Shown here: piece after piece, positions 54,687 to 63,843 of the stretch
Numbering within the stretch: position 1 is the first letter of the stretch
Layout: each line of letters begins with the position of its first letter
NCBI GenBank assembly: GCA_028285345.1
Contig: JANQPT010000050.1
Span: 1 to 64,000 of the forward strand
DNA from: Planctomycetales bacterium
GTDB taxonomy: Bacteria > Planctomycetota > Planctomycetia > Planctomycetales > Planctomycetaceae
DNA length: 64,000 bases
Direction: 5' to 3'
Program-made: the position numbers and the translations under genes
The notes under the pieces: model-generated
Database searches by the model: none
What the model was told of the DNA's origin: nothing
The model's input: the letters and a program-made list of their open reading frames with translations, nothing else

Positions 54687-55319
54687 CTATCGTTTGGAGA
54701 ATTGGAAACTCTTGCGGGCTTTCTTGTAACCGTACTTCTTGCGTTCGACCATCCGGCTATCGCGGGTCAAGTAGTGGCCGCTGCTGAGGGCTTCGTGCAA
54801 ATCGGGCCGCATCACCTGAAGCGCCCGGGCGACGCCCAGCATGACTGCCCCCGCCTGACCGGTCGTCCCGCCGCCCTTGACATTCACGAATACGTCGACA
54901 TTGCCCGCCATATTCGTCGCATGCAGCGGCGCCGCTGCCGTCTCTTGATCGCGCCTAATTCGAAAATACTCTTCCAATTCGCGGCCGTTGATCGTCAGTT
55001 TACCGCTGCCGTCCCGGATGCGGACGCGTGCCACGGACGTCTTCCGCCGCCCCGTGCCCCAAGCCACGCCATGCTTGTCAACGTGGCCGCGAATCACGAC
55101 CGGTGCGGCGATCGCTTCCGCCTCCTCGTCAGCGTCGTCCGTCGATTCGCCCAGCGTCAGCCCGGCCGCCAGACTGTCGGTGTCGGTCGCGGGCTCGTCA
55201 GTCGGAGGGGGGGTTATGCCCTCTGTTGGCTGCGGCGCCATTTCCTCGGTTGGTTGCGGCGCCATCCCCTCAGTCGGCTGAGGTGTCATTTCCGGAGTCT
55301 CGTTTGCGTCATCTGCCAT
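54687..55319 (-). CDS. rpsI: 30S ribosomal protein S9 with N-terminal extension
   Basis: The C-terminal 130 residues are a standard S9: VAWGTGRRKTSVARVRI, TTGQAGAVMLGVARAL and the end DSRMVERKKYGYKKARKSFQ. Its tail reaches the P-site tRNA in other bacteria. Residues 1-78 form an acidic Pro/Thr-rich extension with three near copies of PQPTEGMA, absent from ordinary S9. The ATG at 55319 is the first supported start; in-frame codons upstream to 55445 read poorly. It follows rplM, as in most bacteria. Confidence 0.95.
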   Translation of the reverse strand: MADDANETPEMTPQPTEGMAPQPTEEMAPQPTEGITPPPTDEPATDTDSLAAGLTLGESTDDADEEAEAIAAPVVIRGHVDKHGVAWGTGRRKTSVARVRIRDGSGKLTINGRELEEYFRIRRDQETAAAPLHATNMAGNVDVFVNVKGGGTTGQAGAVMLGVARALQVMRPDLHEALSSGHYLTRDSRMVERKKYGYKKARKSFQFSKR

Positions 55320-55389
55320 AACTGAAAGATCGCTTGCAAATAAAGTAACGTGAAGGACTCGCCTTGGAAGCGGCGAATCAGACCGGCCG

Positions 55390-55857
55390 CTACAGCTCCA
55401 AGGGCCGCGGATTCTGCGCCTGGTGGGGATGGCTGTCGCCGACATACAGCTTCAGCTTGTCGAGCATTGACCGGCCCAGCTTGCTCTTGGGAAGCATCCG
55501 TCGAACCGCCTCATGCAGGATCATCTCCGGCTTGGTTTCCAGGATCTTCGCCGCCGTCGTCACCCGTCGCCCGCCGGGATAGCCCGAGTAGCGGTCGTAT
55601 TCCTTGGTGAGCATCTTGTCGGTGAAGTAGGGATGCGTCGGATGTGCCAGCGACTGACCGGTAAACCGGACTTTCTCAACGTTGATTACCACCAAAAAGT
55701 CGCCGCAATCGACATGCGGTGTATAAATCGGCTTGTGCTTCCCCATCAAAATGGTCGCCAGCCGCGAGGCCAAACGCCCGACAATCTGGTTGTCGGCGTC
55801 GACGAGATGCCACTCGCGGTGGATCTCCGAATTTTTGGCCATGTACGTCTTGGTCAC
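55390..55857 (-). CDS. rplM: 50S ribosomal protein L13
   Basis: A 155-aa L13. KTYMAKNSEIHREWHLVDAD is the usual N terminus, and HKPIYTPHVDCGDFLVVINVEK and YPGGRR follow. The start is GTG at 55857, with AGGAA nine bases upstream; the ATG at 55842 would lose conserved residues. It is the first gene of the L13-S9 operon. Confidence 0.96.
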   Translation of the reverse strand: MTKTYMAKNSEIHREWHLVDADNQIVGRLASRLATILMGKHKPIYTPHVDCGDFLVVINVEKVRFTGQSLAHPTHPYFTDKMLTKEYDRYSGYPGGRRVTTAAKILETKPEMILHEAVRRMLPKSKLGRSMLDKLKLYVGDSHPHQAQNPRPLEL

Positions 55858-56169
55858 GGGACTGTTTCCTATCTACGTCTCTCTAAACATCAAACCTGCA
55901 ACCGGCAGTTTCCACCGGACAGCGATCAAGGGTTCTCCGCAAGTCGTTGTCCGTCAGTGAGATGCGGATTCTGCCGCTGCAGCACTTCCCGGCAGAACGG
56001 CGACGTTCGCGGCAACCTAAAGTCCCTCCGGGAATTGCCCTCAACATCCCGATGCGCAAGAACTTAAAACCTCCCGGGGGAATCAGAGAGGTTAGCGATT
56101 TCGGACCTCCGCTTCAACGCCGCGCTCTGAAAAAACGCCGATTTCAGCCAAGGAATCTGCCGTCAGCGG
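55858..56169. other. Intergenic region before rplM
   Basis: About 310 bases between the DUF3467 stop and the rplM start, all on the minus strand. No gene recognised. It probably contains the rplM promoter and leader. No known L13-leader structure could be confirmed by eye. Confidence 0.4.
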
Positions 56170-56538
56170 TCAATTGCCGCGCGGGGCTGTGGAGACGACC
56201 CGCTTGTTGACGTCCGTTTCCAGCACGCCAAATGCCTGTTCGTGGCGTTGAACCGCCATTTGCAAAGCACCCAGAAACCGCTTCGCGGTGTAGTAGTTCA
56301 TCACGATCCGCTGCGAAATCGGGACCGACTCAACTTGCGTGCCGAAGGGCTGCGGATTGAGGCCGAAATCGATAATCAGTTCCTCAGGCGAGCCAGTGAC
56401 ACGGGCAAAGTTGCTATACAACGCGTGAATTCGATCGGCGTCGATGGTCACTTTTGGGGCGGCCGGAGACTGCGGGGCTGCGTCAGCGGGCGTTGCCGGG
56501 GGTGCGGGGCTCGTTGCGGTCGATTTCTCTTTGGCCAT
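56170..56538 (-). CDS. DUF3467 protein
   Basis: A 122-aa soluble protein. After a 30-residue Ala/Pro-rich linker, HALYSNFARVTGSPEELIID begins a DUF3467 domain, a small fold common in planctomycetes and archaea with no assigned function. GAGGAG lies five bases before the ATG. Its gene is divergent from pyrF with 352 bases between. Confidence 0.85.
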   Translation of the reverse strand: MAKEKSTATSPAPPATPADAAPQSPAAPKVTIDADRIHALYSNFARVTGSPEELIIDFGLNPQPFGTQVESVPISQRIVMNYYTAKRFLGALQMAVQRHEQAFGVLETDVNKRVVSTAPRGN

Positions 56539-56890
56539 GTCTACTCCTCATCAAGGTTCGGGTTCAGCAGCGCAATACCGGCTCGTTGAAGGAATTCCTG
56601 GAGCGCTTTGGTGGATCGGATACCGGGTCAAGATTCCGAATAGCTCGAAAAACTCCAAGTTTCGCGGAATCATAACCAGTCATACTTTATCTCCGGGCAG
56701 TAAAATAACACAATGCCCTCAGCCTCATTTCCGGCAGAAATGCGGGGAATTTGCACGCAGACAGACTGGTTTCGCCAAATCCCCTGGTTCACCTTGACGT
56801 CAGGCTCTCTCAGCGTCTCCGTCGTGGTCTGAGGAGGCAAAGCGGGGGCGATTCGACATTCAGAAACTTTGCAAGAATCGATCGGGCAGC
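56539..56890. other. Divergent intergenic region
   Basis: About 350 bases between the DUF3467 gene (minus) and pyrF (plus). No coding frame convincing. Both promoters should be here; no repeats seen. Confidence 0.4.
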
Positions 56891-57838
56891 ATGGCTCATT
56901 TCATCAAGCGGCTAAATCAGGCGATTCGGGAAAAGCGGGCCCCGGTTGTCGTCGGGCTCGACCCGCGGGTCGATCAACTGCCGCCCCAACTGATGAACTT
57001 CAAAGCATCGGCCCATTCTCACCATGCTGATTTGGCGGCCGCCGCCTATGAGCGGTTTTGCTTTCGCATCATTGATGTCGTCGCTCCCCTTGTCCCGGCG
57101 GTCAAGCCGCAGGCGGCGTTTTTTGAGGAATTGGGGCCGAGCGGATCGCAAGTGCTGGCGTCCGTAATGCGCCGCGCGCGTGAGGCGGGGTTGATGGTCA
57201 TCTGCGACGCCAAGCGGGGTGACATCGGCAGTACTGCGGAGGCCTACGCGCGGGGGTATCTGGCCGGCGCCGACCACAATCGCACCCCCTGGGCGGCCGA
57301 TGCTCTAACGGTGAATCCCTATCTCGGCCCCGATACCTTACAACCCTTCGTCGAAACGGCACAGGACCGCGAAGCGGGGATCTACGTGCTGGTCCGCACC
57401 AGCAATCCCGGCGCCGCCGGATTTCAGGATCTGGTTGCGGAGGGACGGCCCCACTATCGGCACGTCGCCGCTGCGGTCGAACAGCTCGCACGCGACACGG
57501 CGGGCGAAGAATCGTTCGGGGCGGTCGGCGCCGTCGTCGGCGCGACGTATCCGCAAGAGTTGGCGGACTTGCGCGAGGCGATGCCGCACACGCACTTTCT
57601 CGTGCCCGGTTACGGCAGCCAAGGCGGAACGGCCAAAGACATCGCCGCAGCATTCAACGACGAGGGATTGGGCGCCATCGTCAACAGCAGCCGCGGGATC
57701 ATTTTCGCTTACAACCGCGCGCCTTACAAAGAACAGTTCGGCCCCGATAGCTGGGAGGCCGCTGTCGAAGCGGCGACGCGGGACATGATCGCCGATTTGG
57801 CCCAGCACACACCGGCCGGCCGCTTGGGGCAGCCGTAG
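56891..57838 (+). CDS. pyrF: Orotidine-5'-phosphate decarboxylase (type 2)
   Basis: A 315-aa cytoplasmic enzyme that makes [18 protein letters not shown] opens the chain, and the catalytic [15 protein letters not shown] near residue 100 carries the Asp-Lys-Asp set of the long (type 2) form. The VPGYGSQGG phosphate loop and [10 protein letters not shown] are also typical. It is an isolated gene. Confidence 0.95.
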   Translation: MAHFIKRLNQAIREKRAPVVVGLDPRVDQLPPQLMNFKASAHSHHADLAAAAYERFCFRIIDVVAPLVPAVKPQAAFFEELGPSGSQVLASVMRRAREAGLMVICDAKRGDIGSTAEAYARGYLAGADHNRTPWAADALTVNPYLGPDTLQPFVETAQDREAGIYVLVRTSNPGAAGFQDLVAEGRPHYRHVAAAVEQLARDTAGEESFGAVGAVVGATYPQELADLREAMPHTHFLVPGYGSQGGTAKDIAAAFNDEGLGAIVNSSRGIIFAYNRAPYKEQFGPDSWEAAVEAATRDMIADLAQHTPAGRLGQP

Positions 57839-58166
57839 ATTTGCCTCGGCTCCATCTACGAAATTGATCCGGCATCATGCGCCGTATCAAGTCAATTTTG
57901 ATGAACCATCACGGGCGACTTCGTGTCTTGCCGGCAGTGAGGTCCTGCAGTGAATTGGTCCGGCACGCGACACTGTGAAAGTCACAATTGCGGGTTCGAT
58001 TTCGCCGTCGACGCCTTGTTCTGATTTTGATCAAAACTTAACAGACGTCCGTCACAATTGACCTCATCGGACGGACCTGAGAGAATGCTCGTAACGGCCG
58101 AGTTGTGGGATGACCGCGTTCGCCCCCAGCCGGCCGAAGCACCACCCCTTCAATCGGAGGATTTTC
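57839..58166. other. Intergenic region before the HNH gene
   Basis: About 330 bases. A 7-bp stem GTCCGTC (58047-58053) with GACGGAC (58070-58076) and an AAATTGA/TCAATTT pairing near 57860-57895 are the only structures seen. No coding frame convincing. Confidence 0.4.
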
Positions 58167-58763
58167 ATGGTAGCTGCTGTTTTGAATCGACCGACGTTGG
58201 TCCTGAACCGCAACTGGCAACCGGTGGGAGTGGCAACCGTCTCCCGCGCGCTGGTCAAGGTCTTCTGCGACAACGCCCGGATCGTCGATCCAGCCGACTA
58301 CCAGACCTACACCTGGTCCGATTGGGCCGCCATGCGCCCCGAAGCGGACGAGTTGGTGATCCGCACCAGCCGCTTGCGGCTGCGGGTGCCGGAAGTGATT
58401 ACGCTGATTGAGTACGACCGCGTTCCGGTGAACGCCGTCACATTCAGCCGCCGCAATGTGTTCAAGCGTGACCGCTACACCTGCCAGTACTGCGGCTGCC
58501 AGCCCGGCAGCGACGAACTGACCATCGACCACGTCCTGCCCCGCTCGCAGGGTGGCGGCTCAAGCTGGACGAACTGCGTACTCGCCTGCGTGGAGTGCAA
58601 CACGCGCAAGGCGGACCGCACACCGGAGCAAGCGGGCATGCTCCTCCGCAAGCAACCGGTCCGCCCACAGTGGAAGCCGCTGTATGCGACCCACGGCATG
58701 CGAATCGACAGCTGGTCGAAGTTCGTCAGCGAGGCGTACTGGAACGTGGAGTTGGAAGAGTAG
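58167..58763 (+). CDS. HNH endonuclease family protein
   Basis: A 198-aa protein with a C-terminal HNH domain. CQYCG and CVECN (near residues 110 and 150) bind zinc; TIDHVLPRSQGGGSSWTN carries the His-Asn-type catalytic core. It is not next to modification or phage genes. GGAGG lies seven bases before the ATG at 58167; upstream in-frame codons are not used. Such stand-alone HNH proteins are common in planctomycetes, with no proven role. Confidence 0.88.
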   Translation: MVAAVLNRPTLVLNRNWQPVGVATVSRALVKVFCDNARIVDPADYQTYTWSDWAAMRPEADELVIRTSRLRLRVPEVITLIEYDRVPVNAVTFSRRNVFKRDRYTCQYCGCQPGSDELTIDHVLPRSQGGGSSWTNCVLACVECNTRKADRTPEQAGMLLRKQPVRPQWKPLYATHGMRIDSWSKFVSEAYWNVELEE

Positions 58764-58814
58764 CTGAAGAGCGGAGCACGGATTTCACGCGAAAGCCGCC
58801 TCCGCGACTTACTC

Positions 58815-59153
58815 TCAGTTGCATGGGCCTTCTATGTACCTTGCGATGATGTAGATCTCATAGTCTGACTCCGCGACCTCTTCAACCCGATAGTTCCAGC
58901 CTGTTATCCTCGATAGACCGTGTTTTCGCACGACACTCCTTGTCAGCTCACCCAGAGACGGCAGGAAGCAAACCTCTCCCACTCTTCCTCTTGACGAGGA
59001 GTAGATTGCATTAGCGATGGCAGCGCTTTCGTTTCGTTCAAACTCAACCAATTGTGACGTTCCACGAGAGTATACGCTGCCATCAAACGGGCCACCGAGT
59101 AGGTCAACGATGATCTCTCTGTGCGCGCAAGCGTTTTCAAATTCCCACATCAT
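58815..59153 (-). CDS. Hypothetical protein with GGPFDG motif
   Basis: A 112-aa soluble protein, family unknown. Near residue 17, LLGGPFDGSVYSRG resembles a motif in the next gene product (YFGVFDGEEYSYG), so the two may be related. The ATG at 59153 has GGAGA upstream. No signal peptide. The region from 58764 to 60274 is less GC-rich than its neighbours, possibly acquired (inference). Confidence 0.6.
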   Translation of the reverse strand: MMWEFENACAHREIIVDLLGGPFDGSVYSRGTSQLVEFERNESAAIANAIYSSSRGRVGEVCFLPSLGELTRSVVRKHGLSRITGWNYRVEEVAESDYEIYIIARYIEGPCN

Positions 59154-59412
59154 TTTTATTCTTTCTCCGATTCGGATTTCAGAAGTTTCATTTGAAAAGC
59201 GATATTCTATCTGGAGTGGCCGTTTACGCGAACACCGGTTTTGTTTTTGGCGTGGCCACACCTCGAAGAGACATTCTTAAACCGTCGTCTTGTCGAAACA
59301 GACTGACGTTCCCCTCGATGGATAGAGGTATTTGACCGAATTTGTTCTTACGTGGTTGGCCTTGTGTGCGTTTGGCCCCTCAATTTCGTTGTAATATCGG
59401 CGACCCGCGTCG
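59154..59412. other. Intergenic region between two hypothetical genes
   Basis: About 260 bases, no gene or structure recognised; both neighbours are on the minus strand. It likely includes the promoter of the 112-aa protein gene. Confidence 0.35.
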
Positions 59413-60135
59413 TCACCAAGTCACGAAGAACCAGATGTCATGCGCCTCGATGCGATAAGGCGGGTCTTTTCCCTCTGGCGACCAGCCACAATACCCAAGG
59501 ATTGGCCCCTTCGCGTCAAACTCAATATCTTCATCGATCCAGCGATCGCAAACAGGGCATTGCCAACTGGCGTGACACGGTTCATCTGGAGTACCGCTGA
59601 ATGCCGCATGAATTCTTACCATCGGAATTGTCCGTTTGACGATACGCCAGCCACGCTCGCCTGATTCCGTCGCCCACGTGTTTCCCAGAGACATGTCGTC
59701 CGGGTCAGTGGGATCGGGCTCGCCGAAACGGAAAGAAGACTCGACGGCAGCACAGGCATCGGCTTCGGTAAGGCCATAGCTATATTCTTCGCCGTCAAAA
59801 ACACCAAAATAAACGTCGATGAGAACACGATTCTGGTTCGGGTCGGCTTGGCTTGCTTCTGACGGGGACTCAATGCGACTGACAAAAGTGAGCCACATCA
59901 TTTTTCCCCATGCCCAGCCCATGATCGGGCCTAAGATGAACATTGAGCCGACGACGAACAGGGCTTTGATGAGAATCGGCTTTTGACCAATATCAGGCAT
60001 GAAATAAATCATTCCAATCGCCCAAAACAGGCCGCTGGGTATTCCGAAAAGAAACATGCTCAATTGCCAAACGAACCGTTTCTCATCCTGGCTGCACGTT
60101 TTTACCCAACTCTTGAAAGCATTTGCCCACTTCAT
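59413..60135 (-). CDS. Hypothetical membrane protein with FDG motif
   Basis: A 240-aa protein. Two membrane helices (about 25-45 and 55-80) are followed by a soluble region with IDVYFGVFDGEEYSYGLTEA (about 110-130) and a CPVCDRWIDEDIEF zinc-like knuckle near 200 (only one CxxC pair seen). Family unknown. The ATG at 60135 has AAAGG upstream; an ATG at 60153 is possible. Confidence 0.6.
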   Translation of the reverse strand: MKWANAFKSWVKTCSQDEKRFVWQLSMFLFGIPSGLFWAIGMIYFMPDIGQKPILIKALFVVGSMFILGPIMGWAWGKMMWLTFVSRIESPSEASQADPNQNRVLIDVYFGVFDGEEYSYGLTEADACAAVESSFRFGEPDPTDPDDMSLGNTWATESGERGWRIVKRTIPMVRIHAAFSGTPDEPCHASWQCPVCDRWIDEDIEFDAKGPILGYCGWSPEGKDPPYRIEAHDIWFFVTW

Positions 60136-60274
60136 CAGCGAACCTTTGTGCATGACGAACGTCAACTTTCAGTCTGGTTGCTGAAAACTGTTTGGAGTTA
60201 CCACGGGTACGGCCGGCTTTTTTTGAAATTTTGTATTCTGAGGACAAGTTTCAATCCCGTTTGGTTCCATTGAA

Positions 60275-60835
60275 ATGCCCATCATGTCGCAATCCAATTT
60301 GCATACTGAGCGCCTGGCATTGCGCGCATTCGTCACCGTTGACGCCCCGCGCGTGCAACAACTCGCCGGCGAGCGCGAAATCGCCGCCACAACTTTGCTG
60401 ATTCCGCACCCCTACGGCGACGGTGTTGCGGAAGAGTGGATCGCGGCGATGCCCGACAATGTGGCGGCAGGGAGGAGCTATGAGTACGCGATTACGATTC
60501 GCGAGACAGGCGAGCTGATCGGCGCGACCGGGTTCCGCTTGCGGTCCGACTGGGAGCAGGCGGAACTCGGCTATTGGATCGGAGTGCCGTACTGGGGCAA
60601 CGGCTACGCGACCGAAGCGGCCCGTGAGATGGTGCGGTTCGGGTTTGAGGAGTTGGGGCTGCACCGCATCTTCGCGGCGGTTTTTGCGAACAATCCCGCT
60701 TCAGCGCGTGTCCTGCAAAAAGCCGGCCTGTCGTACGAAGGGCGGCACCGGGGAAGTGTCAAGAAGTGGGATGAGTTTCTCGATACCGACAGTTACGCCA
60801 TCCTGAGCTCGGATGGCCGGCCGCACCTCTCATAA
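60275..60835 (+). CDS. GNAT family N-acetyltransferase (RimJ/RimL-like)
   Basis: A 186-aa acetyl-CoA-dependent acetyltransferase. LHTERLALRAF is a common beginning; ELGYWIGVPYWGNGYATEAA carries the acetyl-CoA loop (Q/GxxGxA/G-like YWGNGYA), and LGLHRIFAAVFANNPASARVLQKAGL is the typical end of the fold. The target amine is unknown. Confidence 0.9.
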   Translation: MPIMSQSNLHTERLALRAFVTVDAPRVQQLAGEREIAATTLLIPHPYGDGVAEEWIAAMPDNVAAGRSYEYAITIRETGELIGATGFRLRSDWEQAELGYWIGVPYWGNGYATEAAREMVRFGFEELGLHRIFAAVFANNPASARVLQKAGLSYEGRHRGSVKKWDEFLDTDSYAILSSDGRPHLS

Positions 60836-60837
60836 AA

Positions 60838-61140
60838 CCGGGTGGCCGCGATTGCGGAGCAGAGGCCGTCCGGGAATTCAAAACACCAAATAGAGCGTAT
60901 TTTGGGAGGGCGAGGCTCCCGCCGAGCCGAACACGTTTTCCAAAACGTGGCTCAGCAGGAGCTTCGCCCTCCCAATTCCCGGGTGGCCGCAATTGCGCAG
61001 CAATCGGGGCAGGCGGAGCCTGCACGAGGCCGCAATTTCAGCGATCCACAAGGTTGCGGAACCCTTATCATAAGGAACGGTCAAATTGCGGCCTCTTGTG
61101 CCTGCGGCACCCCGATTGCGTTGCAATCGCGGCCACTCCT
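60838..61140. repeat. Dispersed palindromic element, copy 2 (compound)
   Basis: About 303 bp beginning CCGGGTGGCCGCGATTGC and ending with its near inverted form (GCAATCGCGGCCACTCC). The core at 60904-60973 is the reverse complement of the 70-bp core of copy 1 (22686-22755) with only a few mismatches. A second set of similar ends follows at about 60978-61140, so two elements may be joined. Confidence 0.78.
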
Positions 61141-61153
61141 GCGGATTGGGCGT

Positions 61154-62293
61154 TCAGGCCGACCGACCCCGCGCATCGACCGGCCAGATGTCGACCAGCG
61201 TGTCGCCGCGCACGCAGTGATAATGGTCGAACAAGTTCACCGTCGGATCGCAGTGCGACGTCACGCAGAGCACCTTTTGCCCCACTTCCGCGCGATGCGT
61301 CTTATCGGCAAAGTGCAAATGCCCATGCTCGTCACCGCGAAACTCGTATTCCGTTTCCGGAGGAGCGCCCGCAGCAATAGCGGGCAACGGTCCGCGCGGA
61401 AAGAAGCTCTTATACCCCGCGTCGATCGTCGCCAGCCCGGCATGGTTGGCGCTGACCACCGTCGCCAGCACAAACAGGCTCGTCTCGAATCGCAGATTGT
61501 CATCGTCCACGTAGTGCACGGCGTTGTAGTCGGAGTCCATGAACAAGTACGACCCGCACTGCAGTTCGTTGAACACGTCCTGGGCGGCGTCGAACTCAAA
61601 CGTGCCCGTTCCGCTGCCGGTCACAATTTGCGGCTCAAGCCCGGCGGAGTGCAATGCACCGCAAACTTCACGCAACTGGTCGTTCGTGCGCGCCGCCGCC
61701 TGACGTCGTTCGTCATAATCAATAATGTGCTGCAACTGACCGGCATAGGCATGCACGCCGTGGTATTCGACCCCTTCGGTCTTCGCGACGAGACCCGCCA
61801 ACTCAACTGCGGCATCAACGGACGCGACACCCATGCGGTGGATGCCCATATCAACGGCGACGAGCAGTTTCAACGCGCTCTCTCGATCAGCGGCCGCCGC
61901 CGCAAGTTCGATGACATTGCCTGCCTGATCGGCCACGACGAGCAAGTCGGCCGCGTATTGATTGACGGCCAATAATCGTTCCATCTTCCGCGCCCCGACG
62001 ACGGGCGAGGTGATCAGAATCGAATCGATCCCCGCATTGGCCATAACCTCCGCTTCGCCCAGCGTCGTGCAGCAAACCCCCGCGGCGCCGGCGGCGATCT
62101 GCCGCTGGGCGATTTCGACCGACTTGTGCGTCTTAGTATGCGGCCGCAGCACCTGCCGTTTCCCTTCGGCAAACCGGGCCAATTTGCCGAGGTTGGTTTC
62201 AAAGATGTCGAGATCGAGCAGCAGCACGGGCGTATCCAACAGTTCCCGCGAGTGGGGTATGCCGATCAAATCGAGATTGGGAGAGACGGACAT
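61154..62293 (-). CDS. DSD1 family PLP-dependent enzyme (D-threonine aldolase/D-serine dehydratase type)
   Basis: A 379-aa cytoplasmic PLP enzyme of the alanine-racemase-like fold. DTPVLLLDLDIFETNL leads the TIM barrel, and the PLP Lys sits in RPHTKTHK near residue 52. The C-terminal TSHCDPTVNLFDHYH has the His-Cys pair that binds Zn2+ or Mn2+ in D-serine dehydratase and D-threonine aldolase. Reaction not fixed. The ATG at 62293 has AGGAG just upstream; upstream codons read into the repeat. Confidence 0.88.
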   Translation of the reverse strand: MSVSPNLDLIGIPHSRELLDTPVLLLDLDIFETNLGKLARFAEGKRQVLRPHTKTHKSVEIAQRQIAAGAAGVCCTTLGEAEVMANAGIDSILITSPVVGARKMERLLAVNQYAADLLVVADQAGNVIELAAAAADRESALKLLVAVDMGIHRMGVASVDAAVELAGLVAKTEGVEYHGVHAYAGQLQHIIDYDERRQAAARTNDQLREVCGALHSAGLEPQIVTGSGTGTFEFDAAQDVFNELQCGSYLFMDSDYNAVHYVDDDNLRFETSLFVLATVVSANHAGLATIDAGYKSFFPRGPLPAIAAGAPPETEYEFRGDEHGHLHFADKTHRAEVGQKVLCVTSHCDPTVNLFDHYHCVRGDTLVDIWPVDARGRSA

Positions 62294-62381
62294 CACGCTC
62301 CTGCTTACCAAGATTGCGGTCGACCAAACACTCCGCAACGATAGCGGGGAGTTCACGATTAGTCTAACGACAAACCCAAAA

Positions 62382-62542
62382 CCGGGTGGCCGCGATTGCA
62401 TCGCAATCGGGGTGCCGCAGGCACATGAGGCCGCAATTTGACCGCTCCTGATTTGGGCGGTTCCGCAGCCTTAGTGAACGCTGAAATTGCCGCCTCTTGC
62501 AGGCTTCGCCTGCCCCGATTGCGATGCAATCGCGGCCACCCC
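62382..62542. repeat. Dispersed palindromic element, copy 3 (short form)
   Basis: A 161-bp element beginning CCGGGTGGCCGCGATTGC and ending GCAATCGCGGCCACCCC, the same ends as the other copies. It lacks the 70-bp GGAGGGCGAGG core. It fills most of the gap between the DSD1 and hydroxyacyl-CoA dehydrogenase genes. Confidence 0.75.
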
Positions 62543-62551
62543 TTTGGGGGT

Positions 62552-63805
62552 TCATGCGAAACTGCTATTGCCGTCGGAGGACATGCGGCGCATCTGTTCC
62601 GTTGGTTGATAGCGCAGCCCCAGGGGGGAGAACGGGGCGAGCATTTCCAGGATCGTCGTCATGCCCAGCCGTTCCGCCCAGCCGAGCAATCCGCCGTCGG
62701 TTACTGGAAAACCAATACCGTAAACGAGCGCATCATCAATGTCGCGCGGGCCGGTCACCAGCCCTTCGTCCAACACTCTCATTGCTTCGGTGAGCATCGG
62801 CAGGAACAAGCGGGCAGTCAGTTCTTCCTTTGAGAACGGGCGCGGCGATTGCTTGCGTTCGTCGATGATCGCCGTTGCCGCCGGAGACGGTTTGGATGGC
62901 TGTCCGTCGTCGCCGTAGACATAGAACCCCTGCTTTGTCTTATATCCAAAATCGCCGCGTTCAAAGAGTGCGAGTAACAGTCCGGAAGGCAGCATGCGTT
63001 CGGGAAATGCGTCATAAATCACCGTGCCGGCGCGAAGGGCGACGTCGATGCCAATGCCGTCAATCGCCGCAAGCGGGCCGAGCGGCATGCCGAACTCGAC
63101 CGCGGCGGCTTCGATTTCCTCAAACTTTGCACCTTCCAGCAACAAAACTGTGGCCTCGTTCAAGTAAGGCGTCAACAGCCGGTTGACAACGAAGCCAGGG
63201 CTGTCGCCCACCACCACCGGCCGTTTGCCGAGACTGCGAGCGTATTCCACCGCCGCGGATAGCGTTGCGTCACTGGTCTGTTCGCCCCGCACAATCTCCA
63301 ACAACGGCCGCTCCGCAACCGGATGACAAAAATGCAGACCCACGAAACGCTCGGGATGCTCGAGCTTAGCGGCGATCTGCGTAATCGGAATGCTGGACGT
63401 ATTCGAGGCAAATAAGGACTCCGGCGAAGTGTACGTTTCGAGCTTCGCAAAAATTCGTTGCTTGACCGCCAACCGCTCGACCGCCGCTTCGATGATCAAG
63501 TCGCTCGCAGCCAACTCTTGACGGCACTGCGTCCCAGAGATCAGTTTCTGAGCTTGCTGCCGCGAGTCGAGATTCGCTTCCAGTTCCGCAACCGCGCCGG
63601 AGAGTGCGTCGTTCGACGTATCGCTGATGCGGACGGAGATCCCTTGCTGCAAATTCGCCGCGGCGATGCCACGCCCCATCACACCCGCCCCAATCACGCT
63701 CACCGAGCGGATGCGCCCAGGTTGCTCACCTGGGGAATTCACTCCGTCAGCGAGGCGGGAGATCCAACTTGGCGACTGCGTGGCAGTATTGGTTTTGACC
63801 GGCAT
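62552..63805 (-). CDS. 3-hydroxyacyl-CoA dehydrogenase
   Basis: A 417-aa enzyme that oxidises 3-hydroxyacyl-CoA with NAD+ in beta-oxidation. VSVIGAGVMGRGIAAANL is the NAD loop near residue 36, FASNTSSIPI and GLHFCHPV (active-site His near 158) follow, and the C-terminal double domain is complete. It looks like the dehydrogenase half of FadB without the hydratase half, so the hydratase must be elsewhere. Confidence 0.92.
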   Translation of the reverse strand: MPVKTNTATQSPSWISRLADGVNSPGEQPGRIRSVSVIGAGVMGRGIAAANLQQGISVRISDTSNDALSGAVAELEANLDSRQQAQKLISGTQCRQELAASDLIIEAAVERLAVKQRIFAKLETYTSPESLFASNTSSIPITQIAAKLEHPERFVGLHFCHPVAERPLLEIVRGEQTSDATLSAAVEYARSLGKRPVVVGDSPGFVVNRLLTPYLNEATVLLLEGAKFEEIEAAAVEFGMPLGPLAAIDGIGIDVALRAGTVIYDAFPERMLPSGLLLALFERGDFGYKTKQGFYVYGDDGQPSKPSPAATAIIDERKQSPRPFSKEELTARLFLPMLTEAMRVLDEGLVTGPRDIDDALVYGIGFPVTDGGLLGWAERLGMTTILEMLAPFSPLGLRYQPTEQMRRMSSDGNSSFA

Positions 63806-63843
63806 CTGGGTTCGCGCGTTATGGTTGATTGTGGAAGGACTTT

